A stretch of 64,000 nt of DNA, taken from assembly GCF_037071985.1 (NCBI RefSeq), contig NZ_JAXHDF010000013.1, forward strand, positions 30,342-94,341, written 5' to 3'. The translations under genes and the position numbers were made by a program. Positions within the stretch are counted from its first letter, which is position 1. Each line of letters begins with the position of its first letter. This DNA comes from Pseudogracilibacillus sp037071985 (GTDB lineage Bacteria; Bacillota; Bacilli; Bacillales; Amphibacillaceae). Shown one piece after another: positions 53,044 to 62,109 of the stretch. The notes below the pieces were generated by a model. It ran no database searches, was not told the origin of the DNA, and saw nothing but the letters and a program-made list of their open reading frames with translations.

Positions 53044-54237
53044 TTAATCTAGTATAAAACCACTTTTTCCAGATCGCATTCCAAATAGAATTGCTGAAAT
53101 GGATACAATAATCAATATAATTAAAGGGATTGTCCACTCGCTTGTCAAATCATAGAAAAATCCGATGAAAAATGGACCGATTGCGGCTAATAAGTAACCC
53201 ATTGTTTGAGCCATGCCCGAAAGCATTGCTGCTTGTTCCGCGTTTTTCGCACGCAACCCCAAAAAAGATAGAGCCAATGCGAATCCTCCACTTAAAGTAA
53301 TGCCGATAAACATTGTACAAATTATTATAACAACAAAATTATTGCTTAATAGTAGACCAATGTAACCCACAACAGCAAATAAACCTGTAATAAGCACAGC
53401 CCCTGATTGTGATTTAAACTTACCGGCGATTATCGGCGCAAAAAAACTAGCTGGCAATCCGATAAATTGTGCAATCGCCAATAACCATCCAGCGGTCGAA
53501 ATATCCACGCCTAAAGAGACTAAAATCTCCGGCAACCAAGATATGGTTACATAAAATAAAAAAGACTGAAAACCTAAAAACATTGCGACTTGCCATGCTA
53601 ATCTCGACCGCCAAATCCGTTTATCACGAATACTGGAAACAATGTCTGTCTTTTTTTTGCTTTGTACATGTTTGATGGAAATATATAACCAAACTACCAT
53701 TGCAAGAATAGCCGGTACTGACCATACTAGCATAGCTTGTTGCCATCCTAACTTTATACCTTTGGCAAGGGGGATACTTATTCCAGATGCAGTTGCAGCA
53801 AATACTCCCATTGTCGTTGAATATAAGCTAGTCATAAAAGGAACCTTTGTTGGAAATTTTTCTTTAATTGTGCTTGGCAATAACACATTACAAATAGCAA
53901 TTCCAAATCCAATCAAGAATGTACCTACCAGTAAAAGAACTATACCGGATACTGATCGAATGAAGATTCCGCAAGCGAGAATCGCCAATCCGAAGCAGAG
54001 GCTGCGTTCATTGGAAAATCTCCTGCCAATCTTGGCGGCACTTATTGACATAAGCGCAAAAGCAATCAAAGGCAAGCTCGTCAACAGACCAGCAATCCAA
54101 TTAGAAATATGAATGTCAGCACGTATCATGCCTATTAACGGTCCTACTGATGTAATGGCAGGTCGTAAGTTAATTCCAACAAATATAATTCCTACTATAA
54201 GCAATGCATTATATAATCGATTGTTATGTTCTGACAA
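53044..54237 (-). CDS. CynX/NimT-like MFS transporter
   Basis: A protein of 397 residues from the TTG at 54237, eight bases after GAAGGGG. Twelve membrane helices. The pattern GINLRPAITSVGPL in helix 1 and GFGIAICNVLLPSTIKEKFP between helices 4 and 5 is that of the CynX family. It sits between nupC and drm in the nucleoside operon but could carry another anion or nucleobase; no ligand is known for this subgroup. Confidence 0.85.
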   Translation of the reverse strand: MSEHNNRLYNALLIVGIIFVGINLRPAITSVGPLIGMIRADIHISNWIAGLLTSLPLIAFALMSISAAKIGRRFSNERSLCFGLAILACGIFIRSVSGIVLLLVGTFLIGFGIAICNVLLPSTIKEKFPTKVPFMTSLYSTTMGVFAATASGISIPLAKGIKLGWQQAMLVWSVPAILAMVVWLYISIKHVQSKKKTDIVSSIRDKRIWRSRLAWQVAMFLGFQSFLFYVTISWLPEILVSLGVDISTAGWLLAIAQFIGLPASFFAPIIAGKFKSQSGAVLITGLFAVVGYIGLLLSNNFVVIIICTMFIGITLSGGFALALSFLGLRAKNAEQAAMLSGMAQTMGYLLAAIGPFFIGFFYDLTSEWTIPLIILIIVSISAILFGMRSGKSGFILD

Positions 54238-54422
54238 AATAAAAACCCCTTCAGCAATGCACATTGTTAATTAAAAACCAGAAAGTAACTTCTTAAGCAT
54301 TCAAAAAATCGATTAAACGCAAGAGAAGTACTTTCTATAATGTTGTCCAAGCATCTTCCGGAAATTCGAAAAATTACTAGGTCCTTCCATCTTTTTTGAT
54401 GCTCAATTTCAGTTTATTAATA

Positions 54423-55640
54423 TTAAAAGAACATCGTTACGATAGCACCATTCAATAAGTTTGCCAATGTTGCAGCGATTAACGCCTTTATCATCAATCT
54501 TTGAATTTCTAATTTTCTGTGAGGTACCATTTCCGATAACATACCTACAATACTCCCGGCAGCTCCAAAGTTTGCAAATCCACTCAAAGCAAATGTTAAA
54601 ATTGCTACCGTTTTTTCTGAGAGCAGGTCGATTGAATTAGATAAGTTAGCAAAAGCAAAGAACTCATTCAGCAAAAGCTTTTGCGCTATGAAGTTCCCAG
54701 AAATTAATGCTTCTTCCCAAGGAATACCAATAATAAAAGCGACAGGTGCGAAAACATAACCAAATATTAATTCTAGTGAGAAATTTTCAAATCCAAACAA
54801 CGATCCTGTCCATCCAAATAGACCATTAATTAAAGCCATTATGCTAATAAAAGCTGTTATCATTAATCCAACATTTATGGCATATTGTAACCCCTCTTTA
54901 GAACTAACAAAAATGACATCAATTATATTTGTTTTTTCATCAGACGAATCATCAACTTCCTTCCATTCGTTTTTATTTATTTCTTCCGTTTCGGGAATTA
55001 AGAATTTAGCAATCATAATTCCAGCCGGAGCTGACATTACTGCTGCAGATAACAGATACTCCATTGGAATTCCCATAGCAGCCAATCCAACCATGATTGC
55101 ACCAGAAACAGAGGCAAGTCCTCCGACCATTACTGAAAATAATTGGGAACGAGTCATATTGGCGATATAAGGCTTAACAACTAGTGGAGCCTGAGTATTC
55201 CCGACAAACATGTTTGCTGCGGCCGCTGCTGACTCCGCATAAGAGGTTTTCATGACTTTTGAAATAAAGCCTCCAATAAACCGTACAATATATTGCATAA
55301 CTCCAAAATGATATAAAATACCAATTAAAACGGTAAAAAAGACGATTAACCCTAAAACAGTAACTCCCCAAATACCAAACTCACCACCTTGCTCGGCTAA
55401 TGGTCCAAAAGCAAATTTCAGTCCTTCATATCCAAAACTAATAATATCTGTAATTACTGTAGACACATACTCCAAAATATTTTTTCCGATTGTCCACTTT
55501 AATACGAGGTATCCAAATACTACTTGTAATATAAAACCCACCGTTACAGTTGTAATGTTAATCGCTTTCTTTTTTTCCGATAACAAAAAGGAAATAAAAA
55601 TTATAAAACTACATCCAAACAGTCCCCAAAGTATATTCAT
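54423..55640 (-). CDS. nupC: Concentrative nucleoside transporter NupC
   Basis: A 405-residue H+ or Na+ nucleoside symporter. Family motifs: NMFVGNTQAPLVVKPYI (about 146-162) and FALSGFANFGAAGSIVGML (about 350-368). About ten membrane segments. It imports nucleosides for PupG, Drm and DeoC encoded in the same cluster. A strong hairpin lies between pupG and this gene. Confidence 0.94.
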   Translation of the reverse strand: MNILWGLFGCSFIIFISFLLSEKKKAINITTVTVGFILQVVFGYLVLKWTIGKNILEYVSTVITDIISFGYEGLKFAFGPLAEQGGEFGIWGVTVLGLIVFFTVLIGILYHFGVMQYIVRFIGGFISKVMKTSYAESAAAAANMFVGNTQAPLVVKPYIANMTRSQLFSVMVGGLASVSGAIMVGLAAMGIPMEYLLSAAVMSAPAGIMIAKFLIPETEEINKNEWKEVDDSSDEKTNIIDVIFVSSKEGLQYAINVGLMITAFISIMALINGLFGWTGSLFGFENFSLELIFGYVFAPVAFIIGIPWEEALISGNFIAQKLLLNEFFAFANLSNSIDLLSEKTVAILTFALSGFANFGAAGSIVGMLSEMVPHRKLEIQRLMIKALIAATLANLLNGAIVTMFF

Positions 55641-55689
55641 TATTATTTCATCCCCCTCTTTCGAATATTGCGATAATTAATTTTATTCA

Positions 55690-55742
55690 AAAGTAAGGGG
55701 TTAACACGTGGGAATAACCACCCATAGGTGAACCCCTTACAT
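55690..55742 (-). terminator. Hairpin between pupG and nupC
   Basis: GTAAGGGGTT (55693-55702) pairs with 55731-55740, with an inner GTGG/CCAC pairing. The minus strand continues TTTTGAATAAAA. It would act as a partial terminator that lowers expression of the genes after pupG. Confidence 0.65.
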
Positions 55743-55758
55743 TTTAATGCTGATTAAT

Positions 55759-56577
55759 TTACATTTCTTTAATCACATTTTTGATTAAATGAACAAATAT
55801 ATCTCTTGATTTGGCGGCAACTTCAATTACTTCATCATGGCTAAGAGGCTCATCTAAAATTCCACATGCCATGTTCGTTAAACAAGATACGCCTAGCACT
55901 TTAAGTCCTCCATGTATGGCAACTGTAGCCTCTGGGACAGTTGACATTCCTATTGCATCTCCGCCTAACGTACGAATCATACGAATTTCTGCAGGCGTTT
56001 CATATACAGGGCCACTCCACCAACCATATACACCTTCACGAAGTGTAATATCTTTTTCTTCAGCAACCTTTAATACAATGTTTCTCAGTTCACGGTTATA
56101 TACTTCAGATACATCTGGAAAGCGCGTTCCTAAATCATCATTATTTTTTCCAATCAAAGGATTTGTCCCAACCAAATTTATATGGTCAGTAATTAACATT
56201 AGCTCACCGGGATTAAAATCTGTATTAACTGCCCCGCATGCATTCGTAATAATTAACTTATCAATTCCCAACGCTTGCATAACACGGACAGGAAACGTAA
56301 CTTCGTCTAATGAATACCCTTCATAGTAGTGATAGCGTCCTTTCATAGCAACAACTATTTTTCCTTCCATTTTTCCGATAACTAACTCATTTGCATGCCC
56401 AACCGCACTCGATTTAGAAAAATGTGGAATGTCAGCGTATGGAATGACTGTAGCATCTTCCATTTCATCGGCTAAGCTTCCCAGGCCCGACCCTAAAATT
56501 ATTCCAATTTCCGGGACGAGTTTTGTCTTGCTAGTAACATAATTTTTTGCTTCCAAAATATCTTCTGTTTTGTGCAA
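55759..56577 (-). CDS. pupG: Purine-nucleoside phosphorylase (trimeric type)
   Basis: A 272-residue phosphorylase. Phosphate-binding GSGLGSL (about 29-35), HFSKSSAVGHANELV, NACGAVN (about 114-120) and base-binding VYETPAEIRM (about 191-200) identify the PNP-I family. It splits inosine and guanosine or their deoxy forms into base and pentose 1-phosphate. First gene of the operon; GGAGG precedes the ATG. A TetR-type operator lies 50-65 bases upstream. Confidence 0.95.
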   Translation of the reverse strand: MHKTEDILEAKNYVTSKTKLVPEIGIILGSGLGSLADEMEDATVIPYADIPHFSKSSAVGHANELVIGKMEGKIVVAMKGRYHYYEGYSLDEVTFPVRVMQALGIDKLIITNACGAVNTDFNPGELMLITDHINLVGTNPLIGKNNDDLGTRFPDVSEVYNRELRNIVLKVAEEKDITLREGVYGWWSGPVYETPAEIRMIRTLGGDAIGMSTVPEATVAIHGGLKVLGVSCLTNMACGILDEPLSHDEVIEVAAKSRDIFVHLIKNVIKEM

Positions 56578-56626
56578 TTTTATTTCCTCCCTAAATAGAT
56601 AAAAATTAAATTTTATAACTTTGAAT

Positions 56627-56642
56627 ATAGACCGGTCTATAT
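56627..56642. promoter_or_regulatory. LmrA/YxaF-like TetR operator before pupG
   Basis: TATAGACCGGTCTATA is a perfect 16-bp palindrome, close in the half-site ATAGACC to the LmrA/YxaF box of Bacillus. It sits between the tetR gene and pupG. A weaker relative (ACGGTCTACATA) lies at about 57260-57271 in front of tetR. Confidence 0.75.
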
Positions 56643-56662
56643 AATATATTTAAAAAAAGGAG

Positions 56663-57226
56663 TTAACTTTGCATTATCAAGGAAATATTGGATGCGACTG
56701 TTTTTAATGCATCTGCATTTTTACGTGCTAAAGACACAACAAATCCTCCCTGAATCATAATATTTATCGTATCTCCTAACACTTTAGCTTCTGACTCGCT
56801 GTATCCATTTAATAACAGTTTATTTGCAAATTCTTTACTCCAAGCTTCAAATACTTCCTGACACGCTTTTCTTAATTCGTCACTTGTTGCAGCTGTCTCT
56901 AGTACTAGAGCTGTAATGGGTACTCCTTGAAAATAGTTATTTTCTTCAAATCGTTTAGCGCTGTCTAATACAAAGTGCTTAATGGATTCAACGGCATCAT
57001 CATACTGCGATAAAGTTTCTTTTATAAATGCAGTCACATTTTGCTTTGTCCACCGAACTGCTTCTATTGCTAGCTGTTCCTTTCCATTAGGAAAATGGTA
57101 ATATAGTGATCCTTTTGGAGCACCGCTATGCTGAATAATATCATTGATCCCTGTTCCCGCATAGCCATTTCTTTGAAGCAAATAAGCTGTTGACTTAATC
57201 ATTTCTTCACGTGTATTTCTTTTCAA
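56663..57226 (-). CDS. TetR family regulator (LmrA/YxaF-like)
   Basis: A 187-residue TetR protein. Helix-turn-helix at residues 1-48 with GYAGTGINDIIQHSGAPKGS and LYYHFPNGKEQL, the LmrA/YxaF subgroup pattern. C-terminal domain with VPITALVLETAATSDELRKAC. It is just upstream of pupG in the same direction; the perfect palindrome between them suggests it controls the nucleoside genes. Members of this subgroup respond to drugs or flavonoids, so the ligand is uncertain. Confidence 0.88.
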   Translation of the reverse strand: MKRNTREEMIKSTAYLLQRNGYAGTGINDIIQHSGAPKGSLYYHFPNGKEQLAIEAVRWTKQNVTAFIKETLSQYDDAVESIKHFVLDSAKRFEENNYFQGVPITALVLETAATSDELRKACQEVFEAWSKEFANKLLLNGYSESEAKVLGDTINIMIQGGFVVSLARKNADALKTVASNISLIMQS

Positions 57227-57389
57227 ACGATTTTCCCCCTATTGAATAACTATAACAAACGGTCTACATACTCATAGACTCATCATAAAGCATAATTTAA
57301 AAGCTGTCAATTGTTTTAATAAAGCGTTTTCACGCATTAAAATTAATCGATTCATCTTAAAGTGCTTCAGCAAGAATCAAAGGTGCTTG

Positions 57390-57580
57390 GTCCAAGTCTG
57401 GAAGACCTATTACCCACTTAAGTCTCGAGACAGTCATCCATGTATGAAGAATGAGTGGTGCATATTCGTCGTGTATGATCAATTCCGTGATAAGTCGGAT
57501 CGTTACCATGATCCGCTATGGTTATTAATAAATCATCATTCTTCAGTTTAAAAGACTTATTTAGCATGCCCATTTTTAGT
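57390..57580 (-). pseudogene. Second phosphopentomutase fragment
   Basis: Minus-strand frame reads KLKNDDLLITIADHGNDPTY then HGIDHTR, and after a frameshift EYAPLILH. This matches drm KLKEDDLLIITADHGNDP, THHGTDHTR, EYVPLLIH but with many changes. No start, and only the C-terminal catalytic part remains. It is a diverged paralogue, not a recent copy of 51625-52803. Confidence 0.8.
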
Positions 57581-58004
57581 GTAACATGCTTTTTAAAGCT
57601 TTTTGAGTATTAATTATTGACAGCTATTAGCTGGTATAGAAACAATAATCATCAACTATCCACCAAAGTGCGAAGATAAAGGTTTATACAGAAGTTATTG
57701 AAAACTTACATGGAGATAATAGTAACTTAGAAAATATTGAATTAAAATCTGGTGATAACATTCAAAGAAGTTGTGGCTTCCTAGTTCCAAGTTTTTATCG
57801 CTCAAATAAATTTGCTAAATAATTAAGTTGTCAATTTGATAAAAATGAGGGAATTATCACTGATGATTCTAGTTGAACAACAGCAAATAGGGTGTTGCAG
57901 GCGAAACTGAAAAGGAAGCCTCTCTTCTTTGATAATTTCAGCCAACGGCAATAAGACTACTTCAAGTATAAACAAAGATATACATTAGATAGATTTTAAT
58001 ATAT

Positions 58005-58042
58005 AAGCTGATGAATTATAAATACAACTCATCAGCTTTTTG
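58005..58042 (+). terminator. Orphan hairpin with T-tail
   Basis: AAGCTGATGA (58005-58014) pairs perfectly with 58029-58038, followed by TTTTGT. No intact plus-strand gene precedes it, so it probably belonged to a lost gene. Confidence 0.6.
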
Positions 58043-58109
58043 TATTATGAGGTCTATTAACTTAAAAAACTTACCTCATTAAATGATCCGTTTGTTGTAT
58101 AACATAATA

Positions 58110-58135
58110 AAACACGTCACAAAAGTAACGTGTCT
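58110..58135 (-). terminator. Terminator after XRE gene
   Basis: ACACGTTAC and GTGACGTGT (minus strand, one wobble) form a stem with a short loop, then TTTTATT. It lies just downstream of the XRE gene. Confidence 0.6.
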
Positions 58136-58141
58136 GTAATT

Positions 58142-58468
58142 TTAAGTTGAAGCAAGTCCCTCATCACTTGCCTTCAATTGGATCATGGCTTCTGCAACGT
58201 CTCTAATGCCCAAATCTAACGCACGAAAAATCTTGTCGTAAATTTCAATCGAAAGGTTATCAAAGCCGCCTTCCGAACGGGAAATTATTTGTAAACCGAC
58301 ATCAGCTTTATCGGCAAGTTCCTGTTGGGAATAACCACATTGTAAACGACGAGCAAAAATAATTTTAGCAAATACACGTGACAAACCTTCTAAGGATCCT
58401 TCTAAATCTGGATGACCTTCATGCAACAATGAAGTGGTCATATTTAAAAGATATTTAGCCTTCTTCAT
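58142..58468 (-). CDS. XRE family helix-turn-helix protein
   Basis: This 108-residue protein has a Cro/C1-type helix-turn-helix at about residues 36-90 (ARRLQCGYSQQELADKADVG, then EIYDKIFRALDLG). The N-terminal 35 residues (YLLNMTTSLLHEGHPDLEGS) are not recognised. GGAGG precedes the ATG. It could be an antitoxin-like or stand-alone regulator; no toxin partner is next to it. Confidence 0.78.
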   Translation of the reverse strand: MKKAKYLLNMTTSLLHEGHPDLEGSLEGLSRVFAKIIFARRLQCGYSQQELADKADVGLQIISRSEGGFDNLSIEIYDKIFRALDLGIRDVAEAMIQLKASDEGLAST

Positions 58469-58626
58469 TCTTTAATCCCTCCTAAATAGTGATCAAGATG
58501 CTCTTTTCTGAAATGGCAACTCCCTCAAAAACACTCCTAAAATTAGACTTTTCACTCTAACTTTTTGGGTGCAGTCCCTAAGTACAAGGGCTATTCGAGC
58601 ATCATTTTAATGATAGCAACCAAATA

Positions 58627-61600
58627 CTAAATACTCACTATAAAGGATACTACTGTTCCTAAATCTGGTGTACTTTTAATTTGCAGTCCTGTTCCAAAGT
58701 GTCGTATTAATCGTTGATTCGTATTAATTAATCCTACACCCGTTCGTCTTCCTGCCTTTCTTTCTAATAAGCTTTGCAATTGAACTTCATCCATTCCGAT
58801 GCCATCATCCTCAACTGAAATCTCAGCATACCCATCATGAACGGAAATCTTTATGACAATCTTTCCACCACTAATGCGTTGCATGATACCGTGTCTTATA
58901 GCATTTTCCACTAACGGTTGAATCGTTAAGAATGGAAGTTTCAGATCATTATTGTATACATCCATCTCCCAAACAACCTCTAATCTATCTCCGAAACGAA
59001 CTTGTTCAATATTAAGATATGATCGCACGATATTTAGTTCATCTTCGATTGGGATCAGCCCATCAATATGTTGAAACTGAAATTTAGTTCTTAAAAATTC
59101 GCTAAGTTCATTTAGCAGATTACTCATCTTATCTAAATCAATTTCACTTAAAGCGATAATTGAATTTAATGTATTGAATAAAAAGTGTGGCTGAATTTGT
59201 GCTTGTAACCATGCAGCTTCTAATTGCAATTGTTCTCGCACAACTTTCTTTACTGTCGTAAGTGCTCTCACTCTTGATCTTAACTCCAACATTTCAACAG
59301 GCTTCGTCACATAGTCATTGGCCCCTGCTAAAAAACCCGCTTGTATATCCTTGGGTTCACTCCTTGCAGTAAGCAGCAAGATAGGAAGCTCCGTAAGGGT
59401 ATAACGATTACGAATCAATTTAGTCAATTCATATCCTGACATATGTGGCATCATGATATCAGAAATAACTAAATTCCATTCCTTTTCATCCAATATATCA
59501 AGCGCCTCTTTGCCGCTCGATACAGTAGTGATATCATATTGTTCAACTGGCAAAATTGATTGAATTACCTGTAGGTTTACTGGGTCATCATCAACAATTA
59601 ATATGGGCAGGCGTTCGGAGTCGGTCGCGTTTAATATGGATTGATCTTCAGCAATCAAGACTTCCACTTTTTCCAAATTGATTGTAGACGCGACCAAATC
59701 TTTAACAGGCATCATCTGGTGTTGAAATCTCATTGCATTCCCAATCTCCCCGACTTCATCTGCCGGCGCAAGTATTAACGAAAAGGTAAACTTCGATCCT
59801 TTCCCTAGAACTGAGGAAACTTCTAATTTTCCGCCATGCAGTTCAATCAATTGTTTACTTATACTTAAGCCTAACCCAAAACCATCTTCAATCATTTGCT
59901 CATCAGAAGCTTGCTCATAGGGGCGAAATAGCCGCTGAAGCAATTCCTCATCCATACCAATCCCTGTATCAGCTATAGTAATAAGTGCTCTTTCATCCTT
60001 CACTACAGCTTGTATGTAAATTTCCCCTTCATTCGTGTACTTTATAGCATTATGAAGCAAATTATAAACGATTTGAATTACTCGATTTTCGTCTGCAATC
60101 ACGGGAGGAAAGTCATCCGGAATTTGGTTAACAATTTTCACTGGCTTGATTTCAACAGTGAATTGCAGCATATCGAGTACTCCTGTTACAATAGGCTGAA
60201 TCGCAATGACTTTTTTCTGCAAGCGTGGATTACCTTCCCGTAAACTAGCAGCATCAAGTAGATCATTTAATAGCAGTGTCATCCGCTGGCCGACTGTTAA
60301 AACCATTTCAAGTTCATCGACACTTTTTTTCTGTAACAAATGTTTTTCTCTAGCTAAAACAGATTGAGACATGTTAATGATTCCGTGAAGTGGATTTTTA
60401 AATTCATGAGAGGTGTTTGCTAAAAATTGATCCTTATGCTCATTCACTTTTTGTAATTTTGTAGCAAGCTTCTTTGTTTTAATATGCATATTAAAATAAT
60501 CTTTAAACCAGATAGATGCAAAACAAACGATAGAAATAATAAGATCGAACGGGTAATGAACGACACTTATTCCAGCTTCTCTCCAATAAATTATCCAAAT
60601 AAAATGATGGCAGATAGCTATGAAAGAAAATAGTAATAAAACATTCCCGGTTATATCACTGAATAACTTTTTGATAAACGTAAGCATCGTGATAACAATT
60701 GCTATCCCAGCCAAAAGATAATAAACAGGAAACATCATTATAATTTGCTCTGGGGATAAAAACAACGTAATGACAGCCACTATTATACTGGTAAATAAAT
60801 AGACTGGACTAATCCTACGCCAATAAGGGAGATTACGTTGATCTATACACTCTAATAAGGCATAGCAAGCGATTGGAATGGTTACATTCGCTAGACGAAA
60901 ATCCCATTCATATCCAATATTAAATAATAAGTGGAATAATTTTTCATCGTTACTGATTAAATTCATTAATGTTATGCAAAATATTAGTAAAGAAAAATAT
61001 AATAACCTTTTTTCACGATTCCCAAGGAAAAATAGCACAAGAGCATAAATAGAATGCATCAAAAATATAACTGAAGCCAAAACCTGCATGGATAACGACA
61101 AGTTTCTTTCCTTGGACATTGCTGCCTCTGAACCAAATTTAATCGAACGAATAATTCCGCTTCGGCGAACATCTTTAAAATTTGCTGCTTGAATCACAAT
61201 CTCAATGACACCATTTTCATCTGCAGTGAAGGTTGTTGAATAAGGTAGATTTTTTGCGACGTATTCATCTTCTGTTTCACCAACTTGCCCAGATCTAGCC
61301 AAGAATCGCCCATTAATATATACTTCCGAAGAGCTGCGTACGCTTGATACATACATACTATAATTCATCTTCTCATCTGGATTTACATATAATCGTAATC
61401 GATACGAACCAAATCCAAACGGTGTTGATTCTTTATCATGAAAATTTTCATTCCACCTTCCTGGAACTTGAACAAACTTTCGTGATTTCTCGTCTAAACC
61501 ATGTTGCTGCTCACCATCTATCAACCATTGTGAAGGATAAAACTCCCATTCTCCATCAAGTAAAAGCACTTCACCATCATCTACATTCCAATCCCGTAAA

Positions 61601-61773
61601 TCCAATTGCCCCTTTTTAATTTGCGTATGTGAGACATCTTGGAATGCGTTCATCCAGAGAATACGGGAGCCCGATAAAATGATTATTAATAATCCAAACA
61701 TTATTAAAATATGTCTTTTTTTCATATGTATTTTTTTGGGCGAATTATTTCCGCTCAAGACCCCTCTCATCAT
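58627..61773 (-). CDS. Hybrid sensor with 7TMR-DISM, two kinase cores and a receiver
   Basis: A protein of up to 1048 residues; the start is uncertain (ATG 61773 or ATG 61725, neither with a good ribosome site). Order: membrane helix (20-38); extracellular DISM-type sensor (about 55-215, with LDGEWEFYPSQW and FGSYRLRLYV); seven membrane helices (about 228-425); HisKA with phospho-His456 in SHEFKNPLHG; ATPase (about 555-670, DTGIGMDE, GFGLGLSISK); receiver (722-838, phospho-Asp772 in SDIMMPH); then a LytS-type kinase with QPHFLFN (His863), VENAIRHG and DDGIGMDE. Two different kinase types flank one receiver. No output regulator is adjacent. Signal unknown; sugars are possible for DISM sensors. 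Confidence 0.9.
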   Translation of the reverse strand: MMRGVLSGNNSPKKIHMKKRHILIMFGLLIIILSGSRILWMNAFQDVSHTQIKKGQLDLRDWNVDDGEVLLLDGEWEFYPSQWLIDGEQQHGLDEKSRKFVQVPGRWNENFHDKESTPFGFGSYRLRLYVNPDEKMNYSMYVSSVRSSSEVYINGRFLARSGQVGETEDEYVAKNLPYSTTFTADENGVIEIVIQAANFKDVRRSGIIRSIKFGSEAAMSKERNLSLSMQVLASVIFLMHSIYALVLFFLGNREKRLLYFSLLIFCITLMNLISNDEKLFHLLFNIGYEWDFRLANVTIPIACYALLECIDQRNLPYWRRISPVYLFTSIIVAVITLFLSPEQIIMMFPVYYLLAGIAIVITMLTFIKKLFSDITGNVLLLFSFIAICHHFIWIIYWREAGISVVHYPFDLIISIVCFASIWFKDYFNMHIKTKKLATKLQKVNEHKDQFLANTSHEFKNPLHGIINMSQSVLAREKHLLQKKSVDELEMVLTVGQRMTLLLNDLLDAASLREGNPRLQKKVIAIQPIVTGVLDMLQFTVEIKPVKIVNQIPDDFPPVIADENRVIQIVYNLLHNAIKYTNEGEIYIQAVVKDERALITIADTGIGMDEELLQRLFRPYEQASDEQMIEDGFGLGLSISKQLIELHGGKLEVSSVLGKGSKFTFSLILAPADEVGEIGNAMRFQHQMMPVKDLVASTINLEKVEVLIAEDQSILNATDSERLPILIVDDDPVNLQVIQSILPVEQYDITTVSSGKEALDILDEKEWNLVISDIMMPHMSGYELTKLIRNRYTLTELPILLLTARSEPKDIQAGFLAGANDYVTKPVEMLELRSRVRALTTVKKVVREQLQLEAAWLQAQIQPHFLFNTLNSIIALSEIDLDKMSNLLNELSEFLRTKFQFQHIDGLIPIEDELNIVRSYLNIEQVRFGDRLEVVWEMDVYNNDLKLPFLTIQPLVENAIRHGIMQRISGGKIVIKISVHDGYAEISVEDDGIGMDEVQLQSLLERKAGRRTGVGLINTNQRLIRHFGTGLQIKSTPDLGTVVSFIVSI

Positions 61774-62109
61774 CTGATCAATAACTAAGTCATCTACTAA
61801 TTAAATTATATAAATGAAACAAAAAGTAACTTTTAAATCCCTGTGTTTAAATATTTTCTAATGTTTTAGCATATTTATTAAACGGTATTTGTTTACAATA
61901 CTTGCATTCTCGTATCTTTCTGCTTCTATTCTATCATAAAGTATTTTTTTAATTTATTTGAAGTAAGTGTAATATATCTTTAAGAAAAAAAGGAGTTGTT
62001 TCTCCCTTTTAAAAATAGCCACTTTTTTTAGACTAGTAAAGCCGTTATACTATTTACAACTATATAATCATGTTTTTCATTTTGAAAAATAAGATTGCCA
62101 AAGAACTCC
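61774..62109. other. AT-rich spacer with terminator
   Basis: No gene. At 61985-62010 AAAGGGAG and CTCC-TTT form a small hairpin followed on the minus strand by TTTTTTTC, a likely terminator of the methyltransferase gene. Confidence 0.5.

Larger units (their letters stand above)
57227..58141. other. Decayed intergenic region
   Basis: About 900 bases with relics but no intact gene: the drm fragment (57390-57580), a 21-base piece shared with the hairpin at 48856, a stop-ended frame (about 57664-57822) containing KVYTEVIENLHGDNSNLEN that I do not recognise, an orphan plus-strand hairpin (58005-58042) with a T-tail, and the terminator at 58110-58135. Confidence 0.5.
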
